64,000 bases of DNA. It comes from Tritrichomonas musculus (taxonomy: Eukaryota > Parabasalia > Tritrichomonadida > Tritrichomonadidae). Shown here piece after piece: positions 39,950 to 50,662 of this stretch; positions within the stretch are counted from its first letter, which is position 1; each line of letters opens with the position of its first letter. The DNA is taken from contig JAPFFF010000003.1 of assembly GCA_039105265.1 (NCBI GenBank), positions 2,666,001 through 2,730,000 on the forward strand, in the 5' to 3' direction. A model generated the notes under the pieces. It had not been told where the DNA came from. It ran no database searches and was given only the letters and a program-made list of their open reading frames with translations. The position numbers and the translations under genes were made by a program.

Positions 39950-40538
39950 TTTTTTAATTGAACTTTTGTTAACAAGTTTGTTTAGATATAACTGAAATTT
40001 ACATCTATTGTTTTTAAAAATCAATACATTTTTCAATTGTTTTAAGCTTTATTACCAAAAATAGCCATTAACTTCAACATTATAATAGATTTCTACTTTT
40101 TTTTATATCAAAATTTTTTCACAAAAAGTTAAAAATATAAATATACGATCAATTTTATGTCAAAGTTTTTTAAAAAAATTTTTGTATAGGTCGGCCAGAA
40201 TAACGAGTTTTGTCAAAAAAAATAAAAAAACGTAGGAATATATTCTATTTGATATATAATATTATATGATATCTACATATTCTGTTTACCAAGTTTCATC
40301 CAATTTCTTGAGTTGAGTTTTGTGAAATTTATGTTTTTTTTTTAAATTAATAATTTTAATATATCCTATAATTATAATGAAAAAAGTTAATTATTTATGT
40401 TTAATCATATCTATAATATTGTATTACATTTAAATGTAATCATTGATAAATATTTATTTATTTTATTTAACACGAAAAATGTATTTTTAAAAATTTCAAA
40501 ATTCAATTCTTTTTGAAAAAGTTTAGCCAATTTTCTAA

Positions 40539-40571
<33 letters not shown>

Positions 40572-41035
40572 CATTTTTAAGTCGATTTTTGTTTTTATAT
40601 AAGTTTTTGTAATATAATAAAATAAAAATAAAAAGGAAATATGATTTAATTTTTTTCTAAAATTGTGTTAATTTTTTTCCATCAATTCACTGATGAATAA
40701 TAAATATTACTTAATTATTATTATATTTATATATATTATGTATAGTTAAAATCTATATAAAATAATAAAATAACATTTAAATTTAATATATAACAGGATA
40801 TAATTATTTTAAATTCAAATTTCAAAAAAATGATGATAAAAAAAAATCCAACTCAAGAATTCTCATCAAATTTGGATATTTTCTTAATCATATGATCATG
40901 AAACAAATATATAAGTTTGGGAAGTTTCTAGCGTTTTTTAAAATTTGGCTTTATGTTTTTGACAAATACGTTATTTTGGCCGACCTATATTTTTGCAAAA
41001 CACGTTTAACGTTTATATTTTTTTCCACTAATTTA
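39950..41035. other. AT-rich gap upstream of the SNARE gene
   Basis: No gene seen. It contains the leader of the SNARE gene and a run of 28 T at 40544-40571. No clear promoter motif was found; TCAATTA just before the SNARE start is only a weak Inr-like match. Confidence 0.5.
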
Positions 41036-41092
41036 CCAGTTTGTGGAACCTACTTTTTGAGCGAAGCTCAAAAAGTAGGTTCGACAAACTGG
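41036..41092. repeat. Long near-perfect hairpin, 27-bp stem with GAA loop
   Basis: Arms beginning CCAGTTTGT and ending CTTTTTGAGC pair at 26 of 27 positions around a GAA loop. The stem core is shared with the hairpin at 32965. It directly abuts the foldback element that follows. Confidence 0.88.
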
Positions 41093-41607
41093 AATTCTTT
41101 TCAATTTCACTTTTTGAATGCGCCTCTTCATTTGCTGTAGATTAGAAGCTACTTTTTCAATTAAAATATTAAAAAACGGATATGACAAAAAAAAATTCTG
41201 AGAAATTAATTTTTTATTTATTTTCAAATTTAATTGTCGAAACTTCAGGAGATACACTTTTAAACCATTTAAAAGCAACTGTTGAGTAAATTGGATTTGA
41301 TCATAGCCATTATTCTTGGCATTTGTTACGTCGAGGCGGTGCTCATCATATATCAATATCAGGATTTTGCGATCCAAAGAGGAAAAAACATTGTTGATGG
41401 AAAAGAGAAGTTTATATAAGACACTTTGATGTAGATTCCCAAATCACTAGCATTAGAAAAGCAAATATAATATGAAAATAAATAAAAAATTAATTTCTCA
41501 GAATTTTTTTGTCATATTCGTTTTTTTTATTTTAATTGAAAAAGTAGCTTCCATAATCTACAGCAAATGGAGTGGCAGCCTTCAAAAAGTGAACAATTGA
41601 AAAGAAT
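41093..41607. mobile_element. Foldback MITE-like element, about 515 bp, inverted arms of about 125 bp
   Basis: The left arm (about 41093-41225) and right arm (about 41470-41607) are inverted copies sharing GCTACTTTTTCAATTAAAAT and an AATTCTGAGAAATTAATTTT-type block. The centre is unrelated, non-coding sequence. The open frame on the minus strand across it has no recognisable domain. Confidence 0.65.
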
Positions 41608-42357
41608 TTAATTTTATTCCAGGATAACCGTTTTTATATCAAAAAGTTTAAAATTTTTAATTTTCATTTATTTTTATTTAGAAGTGTATTATCGCTTTAA
41701 TTTAATAATATCGCTTACCCTTTATTTTATACAAGCAAATATTTATTAGCGATGCCATCAAAATTGCTTTTCTAATTACACAATTCAATCGATTCTTTCA
41801 TTGCTCATTAAAACTAGAGGCTGATTGCAAAATAAATGCTTTTAAATTGTGCATGCTATTTGCCTTATTTCAATTTTTTTTCGCACACCGTCTGTTAATT
41901 GAAGCATTTGCATATTGGCTAACAAAACGATGCATTTCGGCTAATTCTTCATTGCGCAAGTTAAAATCATTCAATATTTTCTTTTTATTTATCAATATTT
42001 CTGATTTTATTTTTTTTATATATAAATAATTTCATTTTCCAATTCAAATATAACTATTTTAACGGTCAAAATTAAGATATAACGTTTGTTATTTAATTCC
42101 AGGATGTTTATTTTATTCCAGGATAACCGTTTAAGATGGTTTAATATTTAACCATGCCGATTATCCATTAAAATATCATTCAAAAATTGAATTAAAAACG
42201 ATCAATCATCCTGGGATTATAATTAAGAAGGATAAATTTGAATAAAAAAGGTAAGGAAAAAAACATAAGTTTTAAATCAAAATACGAACTTTTTATATGA
42301 GCTTATTGAAATTTTATTATAAAAAAACGGTTATCCTGGAATAAAATTAAAATTCTT
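41603..42357. mobile_element. TIR element, about 755 bp, ends with ATTCCAGGATAACCG
   Basis: The inverted ends are about 30 bp long: AATTTTATTCCAGGATAACC at about 41608-41630 and its inverse at about 42328-42350. An extra internal copy of the end motif lies at about 42093-42130, so a second element may be nested inside or partly duplicated. No transposase was recognised. Confidence 0.6.
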
Positions 42358-43467
42358 GAAAAAAATAATAAACGTTATATACCCATATTTTACCCTTTAT
42401 GTATGAGTTTTTAGTTTTTGAGAAAAAAAGTTACATCCCTTTCTCAATTTTTTCCATGTTACATATCACATGTGATATCATTTTGGTGATATTTTTTTTT
42501 ATAGGCATTCAAAACATGATCGTAAAATAAAAAACATCTCACTTTTTATTTTTTAGTTGCATTTTTTTCAACAATTTAGTTCATTTTGAAAATTCATATT
42601 AGCAGTTTATACTAATTAACAGATTCTCTTTCATTTTGTCGTCTCAACTCAAATCGTTATAATTATTATATGATATTTGTTTTTTTTAATAACTCTCCAA
42701 ATGAAGGCAATTGGGAAATAATATTTTACTATAAGGATCTTTATGAGATACTGTTTCTAAAAAGACTATTTAATCAAATATTTAATTTTTTTCACTCAAA
42801 AAGTTTGTTTTTGCTCTTCTTTTTTTATGATAAAAAAATGAGTTTTTGCAAATTTTATCTGATAAAAATTATTTGTTGAAGTATGTATTTTCTATATCTC
42901 TTAATAACTCAAAAATGGTACTGATCATCGAGGGTTTTATATTGTTTTTTTGCTCACTCAGCTTTTGGTTTTATAACAAACAAATGCGATTTTTATGAGA
43001 TAATGAAAGTAAGCTTTATGATTATGATTTAAATTAGGTATGGAATTTTTCGATATAATATCTTAAATTCATTATCTCAAAACTTTTTCTTGAAATTTGT
43101 CATATTTTAAGAAAAATAATAATTATACAATTATTTACATCACACAAGAGAATATTTTAACCCTTTTGATTATCAGAATAAAACTAATCTTTTTTTATCA
43201 GCTTAAATTTCATATTATATATTGTATTATTGTTAATAATATTTATTATAATTTCTATATATATCATAAAATAAATATTTGTTATATATTTATAGTAAGA
43301 TATTGATTGAGTTATAATTTATTAAATTTTCAAAGACAATTCAATTTTATCATTCAATTGATAAGATAATAATTCAATAATACTTATAAAATAAACTATT
43401 TTTAATCCATTATTTTGTTTTTATTGTTATTTTAAGAAGAAATCATAAATCTTTTTTTTTTTTTTTT
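42358..43467. other. AT-rich host-like DNA without a recognisable gene
   Basis: Only low-complexity open frames were seen (isoleucine, phenylalanine, tyrosine and lysine). Ends at the foldback head of element B. Confidence 0.5.
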
Positions 43468-43606
43468 AGTAGTGTATATGAGATAAGCAGTGGGGGGTTA
43501 ATAATTGTTCACGTCACATTACACAGTTATTATATATATAATGATTTCACCAATCCACAACTCACTGCTTTTTATAATCTATGATATCAATTTATATACA
43601 CCACCG
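43468..43606 (+). repeat. Foldback left terminus of element B
   Basis: It begins AGTAGTGTATAT and pairs imperfectly with ATATACACCACC near 43595-43606. An inner AGCAGTG/CACTGCT pair lies within. The head matches those of elements C, D and E. Confidence 0.5.
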
Positions 43607-43701
43607 CATCCACATATTAATTTTTAATTCATAAATTTTGTTATATGTGATAATATTATTACAAATTTTTTTTTAACATTTCAATTTTTTTCCTCAAACC
43701 T

Positions 43702-43702
<1 letters not shown>

Positions 43703-43746
<44 letters not shown>
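43703..43746. repeat. Run of 44 A
   Basis: A pure A tract in the subterminal region of element B. Confidence 0.95.
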
Positions 43747-43748
<2 letters not shown>

Positions 43749-43839
43749 ATTTCACCACTGATTCATCACCCCTTCATAAATGATTTTCATAAATTTCATC
43801 CTCAAATCTCAAAAGTCAAATATTGAAAACATTAATTTT

Positions 43840-44180
43840 ATCCGTAAATGCAAAAATGCATTAATTGAGAAGTCATTCAATTCATAATATTCGTTAGTAG
43901 CAAAAATGCAAAAATGCAAGCTGCAAGAAATGCAAAATTGAATGAAAAAATGCATTAATTGAATATGATTTAACGGTTATTATTTGCAAAATTTTATAAA
44001 TCCGTTAGTAGCAAAAATGCATTAATTGAATGCTTTCACAATTTATAAATTTTTTTAAAATCCGTTATTTGCAAAAATGCATTAATTCAATACTCTCACA
44101 AATCGAAAAAATTTTAAAATACGTTATTTCCGAGATGTCTGATAATTTGAATACTCAAACAAATCGAAAAAAATTTTTGT
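43840..44180. repeat. Subterminal degenerate repeats (CGTTA...GCAAAAATGCATTAATTGAAT)
   Basis: A unit with ATCCGTTA, then GCAAAAATGCATTAATT and GAAT recurs about five times with variable spacing. Non-coding, downstream of the polymerase gene of B. Confidence 0.6.
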
Positions 44181-44316
44181 AAATAAACGTTCTCCAAATC
44201 TTCCTGATGTAAGTTCATGGATGAATGGTGCACAGGATTGGTTCTCGAGGACAATCATTTTGGTGTGAGTCCCGGTGAGAGCATTCTTGTTTACCGTGAT
44301 CTTGGACATCGTCATC

Positions 44317-47300
44317 TCACTGATTTTGCTCTGGATTTTGTTGCGCATGGTCATTTGCAGATTGATACTTTTTCCCAACCTTCACACCACCATTGTCGAT
44401 GATGTCCTTGTAATCATCACTTGTAATATGGTTTTTCTTGAGGGAGACCCCCTTGAGTTTGAGTGCTTTGGTAACCGACCCACTATTAAATATGGTGTAG
44501 CACTTGGGGGCTAACGCTATCATATTCTCACCATATTTCTCAATGCAGAGACCCAGTATTTTCTTCTCATCAGCGATTGTATTTATATTGGGATTCGGCA
44601 TGAACTTATATATGTTCTCATCATAGAATGCCCTATTCTTGATGATGTATTTGAACTCTTGATCGGACCCCTTGGTATCATCACCAGCAACTGCAAAATA
44701 CGCACTATCAGTGTCCCCCTCTATGAAATGGAATCGCTCCACATCAAGGCACTTGTACATGAACTCGTATATGAATGTGAGATACCAGAATTTGGCATTA
44801 TCTAGAGTCCAGAATGATTCCTGAAGGCATGTCGTGCATTTGAAGCTCTTTGGGTTCATCTGGAGTAGATAGTTGTCATCACTCAATTTGGTGCCACTGA
44901 CATAGTTGTCGTAGATGATATTCTGGAAGGTCTTATCGCGTGAGCATATCTTGATTTTGGAGAACTTCTCGGTGTTCATCCCATCGTACCCATATGAGCC
45001 ATTCATGCTGATCTTGTAGAACTTCTCATTCGCTACGCTCAAGTCTTGTCCCAAGCCATTCCCCTTAGCAACACCTGATATGATATCCTGACGGCGTTTC
45101 ATGAACTCGCTAACGAATGGGTTGAATCCACGATGAGCCTCGTATGTGGTGAGACTCTTGATATCCTCAATGACAAGTCCATGGTCGAGGAGGAACCAGA
45201 GGTAGTAGTTTGAGAATGTCTGATAGGTGCCCATTGTATCAACACTCATGGTCAGCTTCCGTTCAGTTTTGTCAACAGATGGGAGCTTATTGTGAGTCAT
45301 GTAGTCGTGCATATATGGACCAATTGTGGCCTCATCATTGGTGATATCGAAATTGCGAAATACAGGTGGGAAATTGATGAAGTAGTTGATTTTGGATATT
45401 GGGCATTTCAACATGACCTCCGCTTTGAACAGGAATTTGGGGTGCTTTCGGAGCTTCTGGCTGTTGATGATACCCATACATGTGTTGTAGGTCTTCATAT
45501 TTTTGGTACCATCCTTATACACCTTGAATCGCTCTATCATGGAACCTGGCATATACATGACTCCCCCGTGATATGGATTGAAATCATGTTTGGTTGAACT
45601 GAATGCAGATGGGTATAAGCTGTTGAAATCAACTCCAACAATGTGAGTCATCGTGTGTGGAGTATCATATGAGATTACCTTGTGATCAACGGCGTTGTAT
45701 CTAAAACGGTTTATTTTGGTATGACCCTTGATGTTGACTCGATGCATGACATTGGATAGACCTCCAGTGATGTTGTTCCGTAAGCTGTAATACTCCTGTT
45801 CATCATTGATGAGTGTTGGGAGATGCATCATCTTGCAGTATTTCTTCAGCTGAATTCGGAGCTTGGTTATATTGGGGTCATCACGGCTGCGAAGTCTGTT
45901 GCATTCCGCACAAGCGAGTTTACAGTTACTGAGTTCATGACCGATATCATTATTGATTCTATCGAGAGTAGGTCTGTTGGTCCATGTGAAGTGCTCACCA
46001 CAGAGATGGCACTTGCCTGTATCTGGATTGTTGTACATCTCCATGAACTTATCGAATTGCTCCTCACAAACACATTTATCGAGGTTCCTGGGTTTGTCCT
46101 TATGAGATTGATTATATTTGACATCCTGGTTATAGTAGTTCTCACATTTGAATCGCCACCAATCGAGGTTTGATTTGAATTTGTTAATGGGATTCTGTAT
46201 AGAGTATTCGGCATTTGGATTGAATTCCTTATATGCGAGTGCATACTTGATACAGGATGCATTCTTGCTTAGCGATAGGTTTGAGATGAGGTCCACGTTG
46301 TACTGAGCATTGAGTGCAATCAGGTTGTCAATGGGTTTGATCATCATCTCGACATCATTATCATTGGATGCAAGTAGGTAGTCCCATCGGGTTTTATAGT
46401 TTTTGGCATCCTCGAGATATAGTTTGTAATCATCTGGTGTCAATGGGTTCTTCTGGTTGAGATAGCTGTAGAACGCCTCATACTCAAATGGCTCTGCTTT
46501 TGAGAGGACCTCATTGTAGTTCTCAGTGTTGATGGCTTCATATGGGAACACACCCTTTGAGCTATTCTCAACTCCCCCAAAATCAACCCCGAATTGTCGT
46601 AATGTACCTCCAGCGACAAATGATTGTGCGTCGATGAATCGCAACTTGGTATCGTATTTGGGTGACTTCAATATGAACTGCTTCAATGAGGATGTGGTAC
46701 CAATGATGCTATTGGGTTCAACACTCCAGAACATATTTCGCTTGACTGAACTGTAGTTGAGATACTCCTTGAATAGGTTGCTATCGAATCTACTCGAGTT
46801 GAATCCAAATACGGTTATCACATTCAGGTTGCGATCAATGGTTTTGAGATTGTCAACTGGTTGATTGATGAAGGATTTCATATATTGAACCTTATCGTGA
46901 TACACTTGCTTGGATTGCTCAAACAACCACTCAATCCATTTGATGATGAACTCAGATGAATCTCTTAATGAGAAGTGCTTTGTGGTACAACCAGATTGTG
47001 ATTTGACACATGATGATACACTAAGGGGAATCAGTCGTGAGTTGATGGTGGTGGATGAACCAATAGATGCATTCACAGGCTGTTCAACAGTTTCGAAATC
47101 GTAGGTGATGTAATATATATTGGGTTTCCATTCGAGACCATAAGCTAAGCAATATTCGTACACCGGATTGCTGAGTATATGTGGACAGTATGGTAGTGGT
47201 TCACGATTGGGTATGAATCGCTTTCGAAATACCCCGGAATGCAGTTCCTGCTCACAGTTCTTAACATGGTTCTTGAAGCGATTCATATTGTGATGACCGT

Positions 47301-49617
47301 AATGCGCATATGAGCCACACTTTGGGCAGATGTGGATGTTGGTCAGCTTCTCAGCATCCCTGATGTACATTATGTGGATGATTCGATTTTGGGTGAACAG
47401 CAATGCGGATTTCCTAAATGAGTTGTTGCTATTGTATTTCCATTGGTCCTGAAGGTTATAAACTTTGAGATCCTCCAAGTACTCATAGATGTCCACATTC
47501 AAGTGATGCTTCTCAGCAGATGCCTTCATGGATTCAATTGATGTACCCGGATAGTTATTCAGGAGGTCGATTGCATCTTGAGATGGCTTAGTAGAATACA
47601 CTATATTGTGATCCTCGCACAGGAGCTTCCTAGCCGCCTGTGTGCGATTCTTAGTATTGCAACCAGATTCAGGGTCAACTAGATGGTCATCTAGACATGC
47701 GGCCAGAAATCGGTACCAACATAGATTGTCATCAGCATTGTCCGTGATGATGAATTTGCTATTTTTGATCTCAGGAGGTAAATCCTTGATTGGACCACTA
47801 ACCTTGACCATTCGAGAAACCGTGAATGAGACTGATCCTACCATAACCAACTTGGTTCCAGATGTTGAGGTCTCATATGAGTGCAGTACTGATTCAATAT
47901 AGTACTTCACGATATCAAGCGATTGCTCATCACGAACCACAATTGGGATAGCCGATTTATAGTTGTTCCAATTGATTTCCCTAGCTGCATATTCACATGA
48001 ATACCCACACATATTCTCCTCACAGGGGGACTGAAATACACCTGAGAGTTGGAAATAGATTTTGAATGGTTTTACCTCACGCTTATAGACCTGTTGCAAG
48101 CCCTCATATATAGAGTTCAATGAGGATATCGAGTTGAAGTAGTATATGTATATTGGCTCATAGGTATCAATATCCTCGCGTTCCTTGGAATCACTATCAG
48201 CATATTTGGCATATGATCGCCAAGCCTCAACAGCCCTATCATAGCTATCAGGTTCATTCACCATGAGGAAATCGGTGTGTTTTGATTTGAACTCATGACC
48301 GAACTCACTGAGGTAATCGAGTATTTCATTATTTTCAGGGTCCTTGGGGAGATCATCAATATTAGCGTTACCATCGATAATATGAGTTAGTTTTGTAACC
48401 TTAATCCTGTCTCGGAGTATATCTTGTATTTCAGCTCTATCGAGATACTCGGGATAATACTTGTTGAAATAGGAACATGCTTTGCGGTCATCAACTAATT
48501 GATTATAGAACTTAAACTGGGACTTCACACGCCGATATTCATCAATGGGGTCCTCAATCTTGTAATCATCTCTATCGAAATGCTTGAAGTAATCCTTAGT
48601 TCGTTCAGCCCTCAGCTGCTCGAAGAATGTATCAAGATCAGATGCCTCGAGCCCACGAGCGCGATCAAAACCGGTGCGATATACAAATGAGTTCTCATTC
48701 AGGAACTTTATGAGACTGTTCAGTTGTTCATTATATGATACGGCGGTTGGGATGTTGCCATCGAACTCCTTATTGGCGGTCTTGATATATTTTTCAACAG
48801 TAGCTATGGATAGATTACTTTTAGTAAAATGCTTAGTATTAATCTTGCGCTGCTTTTCACGCTCCTGTTCCCGCTCCTGTTTCTGCTTCTGTTTCAATCG
48901 ATCGCGATGCGATTTCTCAGCGAGTTTCTGTTCCCGCTTCTGGAGACGCTCCTGTTCAACACGCTCCCGTTCCAATTGCTTAGCACGTTCACGTTCAAGT
49001 TTGACCTTCTCAAGTGCTTGCAGATTCTTGTCAGTTGCATACCTCAGTAGCTTATCCTCTTGTTCATCATGCAATCGCTCGAAGAATGTATCAAAATCTG
49101 ATTCCTTGAGTTTATAAGTGGTGTCGTAATCCTTTCGATATACAAATAAATTATCATTTAGGAACTTTATGAGACTGCTCTGCTGTGCGGCCTGTGGTAT
49201 GTCGGTTGGGATTTTGCCATCGAACTCAGTGTTGGCAATCTTGATATAATCTTGGACATCACTCGCGGTTAAATCCCTTTTATCAAAATGTGTCTTCTTA
49301 ATCTTGCTATTCAGTAAACGTTCAGCATGTTCTAACCCCAATACCTTGAGACGCCTCTGCTCAGCACGTGTAAGCCTCAGTCGCCTGAGGAATGTATCAA
49401 GATCTGATTCCTCGAGTTTATTATCGGTATCAAAACCAGTGTGATCTACAAATGAGTTCTCGTTCAGGAACTTTATGAGACTGCTCAGCTGTTCAACATA
49501 TTGGCTGTTGGTTGAGATACCCCCACCGAACTCCTCATTGATGATATCGATATAGCTTTTGACGATGTCTGTGGGTAGAACCTTTTTATCGAAATTCCAA
49601 GTAGTAATCTTACTCAT
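44317..49617 (-). CDS. Protein-primed DNA polymerase B of element B, 1766 residues
   Basis: Closely related to the gene at 21364 from the middle onward. The first 345 residues hold three copies of a helical module (landmark SLIKFLNENSFVYR) where A has one, separated by a long charged coiled coil. Then come NADDNLCWYRFLAACL, a finger (HICPKCGSYAHYG), exonuclease motifs (YDFETVEQ, FGFNSSRFDSNLF, SNDNDVEMM), an HNH motif (CHLCGEHF, LDRINNDIGHE, CAECNRLR) and polymerase motifs (GVDFNSLYPS, KISMNGSYGYDG, EGDTDSAYF). A 9-residue insert (GLGQDLSVA) stands before motif B compared with A. The element copy is counted as broken. Confidence 0.88.
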   Translation of the reverse strand: MSKITTWNFDKKVLPTDIVKSYIDIINEEFGGGISTNSQYVEQLSSLIKFLNENSFVDHTGFDTDNKLEESDLDTFLRRLRLTRAEQRRLKVLGLEHAERLLNSKIKKTHFDKRDLTASDVQDYIKIANTEFDGKIPTDIPQAAQQSSLIKFLNDNLFVYRKDYDTTYKLKESDFDTFFERLHDEQEDKLLRYATDKNLQALEKVKLERERAKQLERERVEQERLQKREQKLAEKSHRDRLKQKQKQEREQEREKQRKINTKHFTKSNLSIATVEKYIKTANKEFDGNIPTAVSYNEQLNSLIKFLNENSFVYRTGFDRARGLEASDLDTFFEQLRAERTKDYFKHFDRDDYKIEDPIDEYRRVKSQFKFYNQLVDDRKACSYFNKYYPEYLDRAEIQDILRDRIKVTKLTHIIDGNANIDDLPKDPENNEILDYLSEFGHEFKSKHTDFLMVNEPDSYDRAVEAWRSYAKYADSDSKEREDIDTYEPIYIYYFNSISSLNSIYEGLQQVYKREVKPFKIYFQLSGVFQSPCEENMCGYSCEYAAREINWNNYKSAIPIVVRDEQSLDIVKYYIESVLHSYETSTSGTKLVMVGSVSFTVSRMVKVSGPIKDLPPEIKNSKFIITDNADDNLCWYRFLAACLDDHLVDPESGCNTKNRTQAARKLLCEDHNIVYSTKPSQDAIDLLNNYPGTSIESMKASAEKHHLNVDIYEYLEDLKVYNLQDQWKYNSNNSFRKSALLFTQNRIIHIMYIRDAEKLTNIHICPKCGSYAHYGHHNMNRFKNHVKNCEQELHSGVFRKRFIPNREPLPYCPHILSNPVYEYCLAYGLEWKPNIYYITYDFETVEQPVNASIGSSTTINSRLIPLSVSSCVKSQSGCTTKHFSLRDSSEFIIKWIEWLFEQSKQVYHDKVQYMKSFINQPVDNLKTIDRNLNVITVFGFNSSRFDSNLFKEYLNYSSVKRNMFWSVEPNSIIGTTSSLKQFILKSPKYDTKLRFIDAQSFVAGGTLRQFGVDFGGVENSSKGVFPYEAINTENYNEVLSKAEPFEYEAFYSYLNQKNPLTPDDYKLYLEDAKNYKTRWDYLLASNDNDVEMMIKPIDNLIALNAQYNVDLISNLSLSKNASCIKYALAYKEFNPNAEYSIQNPINKFKSNLDWWRFKCENYYNQDVKYNQSHKDKPRNLDKCVCEEQFDKFMEMYNNPDTGKCHLCGEHFTWTNRPTLDRINNDIGHELSNCKLACAECNRLRSRDDPNITKLRIQLKKYCKMMHLPTLINDEQEYYSLRNNITGGLSNVMHRVNIKGHTKINRFRYNAVDHKVISYDTPHTMTHIVGVDFNSLYPSAFSSTKHDFNPYHGGVMYMPGSMIERFKVYKDGTKNMKTYNTCMGIINSQKLRKHPKFLFKAEVMLKCPISKINYFINFPPVFRNFDITNDEATIGPYMHDYMTHNKLPSVDKTERKLTMSVDTMGTYQTFSNYYLWFLLDHGLVIEDIKSLTTYEAHRGFNPFVSEFMKRRQDIISGVAKGNGLGQDLSVANEKFYKISMNGSYGYDGMNTEKFSKIKICSRDKTFQNIIYDNYVSGTKLSDDNYLLQMNPKSFKCTTCLQESFWTLDNAKFWYLTFIYEFMYKCLDVERFHFIEGDTDSAYFAVAGDDTKGSDQEFKYIIKNRAFYDENIYKFMPNPNINTIADEKKILGLCIEKYGENMIALAPKCYTIFNSGSVTKALKLKGVSLKKNHITSDDYKDIIDNGGVKVGKKYQSANDHAQQNPEQNQ

Positions 49618-50061
49618 TTGCCCATTGGTAAAAATACAAAAATAATCATCGCAACGCTGTTGATAACATACTATTTTTGAATTTTATTCGATTAAATAGC
49701 AAATCGGAATCATATATGTGTTAGCGCTAACTGGTATAGTTGTTGGATCATGAAGCATGTCTCCGGGCTTCGGCTGAAGGCATGAGTTCGATCCACTGCC
49801 ATACCGATTTTTCGTATTATTTCCGGTCCATATTTGTGATAGAGCCCAAGCGCACTAAACACCTTGGGTAAGCTATTACTTGTGGATTATGGGGTAATAC
49901 GGGCATTTGCCGGCATTTGCAACCCAAACCAGCTCTTGTAACTGGATGCAACTGTTTCTCTTTATGGGGTGGTATCATCCCGGGCACTTATCATCTCATA
50001 TCGAATGCACTACGCATCCAGTTACGGGGTCGGTTTTTGCAAAAATATTTTTGGATTACGG
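49618..50061. other. Non-coding stretch of element B with tRNA-like box and an inverted repeat
   Basis: GAGTTCGATCC (near 49787) resembles a tRNA gene B box, but no cloverleaf folds. A perfect 12-bp inverted repeat, GTAACTGGATGC and its inverse, lies at about 49937-49948 and 50011-50022. No open frame is convincing. It may hold the promoter of the polymerase gene. Confidence 0.45.
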
Positions 50062-50622
50062 TTAGAAATCGGTTGTATCGATCTCATCTGGGTCTGGAGC
50101 TGTTTCCCTTGGTGGGCCGTTTATAGGCATATGGGTGTTGATTAGTTTTTGGGTCATATACATAGAAATACTCAATTTCAGGTTATCGCGTATGAGTCTA
50201 CGCAATAGGGATACACGTTTATGAGGTTCTGCTTGGGAGATCGCATCGATTACTGCCTGTGATGTGACATATTGGATCAATCGGTCGTGATCCCCAATAT
50301 CCAAAAACTTGCTTCGATTGAATATATGGGTGCGATTTAAACGAGGTCGAGGATGTTCAATAGATGGAGTCTCAGGAGGTGAGTTATTTGCATCCTGAGT
50401 GGTGTCCTGAGTGGTGTCGATATGTGCTTCAGCCTTTGGGGTATCTGTAGATGGTTTGCGTTTATGGTTCATACGCTTAATCAAATGCTTGACATCTCGG
50501 CGCAAATCGGTAATACCATCTACGATTTTTGAGAGTATCTCAGCATCAGTAGCTGTATCAGTAGCCATATCAGTATCCGAGCTTTGTGCGGTCATCACTT
50601 CTGCGGTCATTTCAATATCCAT
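50062..50622 (-). CDS. Homologue of the 26033 gene, 186 residues, element B
   Basis: The front half is threonine- and aspartate-rich with a basic helix (RRDVKHLIKRMNHKRK). The back half matches the element A protein: IFNRSKFLDIGDHDRLIQYV and HKRVSLLRRLIRDNLKLSISMYM. In A this gene faces away from the polymerase; in B both lie on the same strand, so gene order has been rearranged between families. Confidence 0.65.
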   Translation of the reverse strand: MDIEMTAEVMTAQSSDTDMATDTATDAEILSKIVDGITDLRRDVKHLIKRMNHKRKPSTDTPKAEAHIDTTQDTTQDANNSPPETPSIEHPRPRLNRTHIFNRSKFLDIGDHDRLIQYVTSQAVIDAISQAEPHKRVSLLRRLIRDNLKLSISMYMTQKLINTHMPINGPPRETAPDPDEIDTTDF

Positions 50623-50662
50623 TTATGCAAAAATAAAATATTATTTTCGAGTTTTGACTCAA

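Noticed and set aside
41033-41377. Open frame on the minus strand as a real gene
   Set aside because: It runs through a hairpin and a foldback arm and has no recognisable domain.
43097-43306. 69-residue open frame
   Set aside because: Pure isoleucine, tyrosine, asparagine and phenylalanine composition expected from AT-rich DNA.
49730-49815. Possible tRNA gene with a GAGTTCGATCC B box
   Set aside because: Neither the acceptor nor the T stem pairs properly and no anticodon arm folds; kept only as a tRNA-like box.
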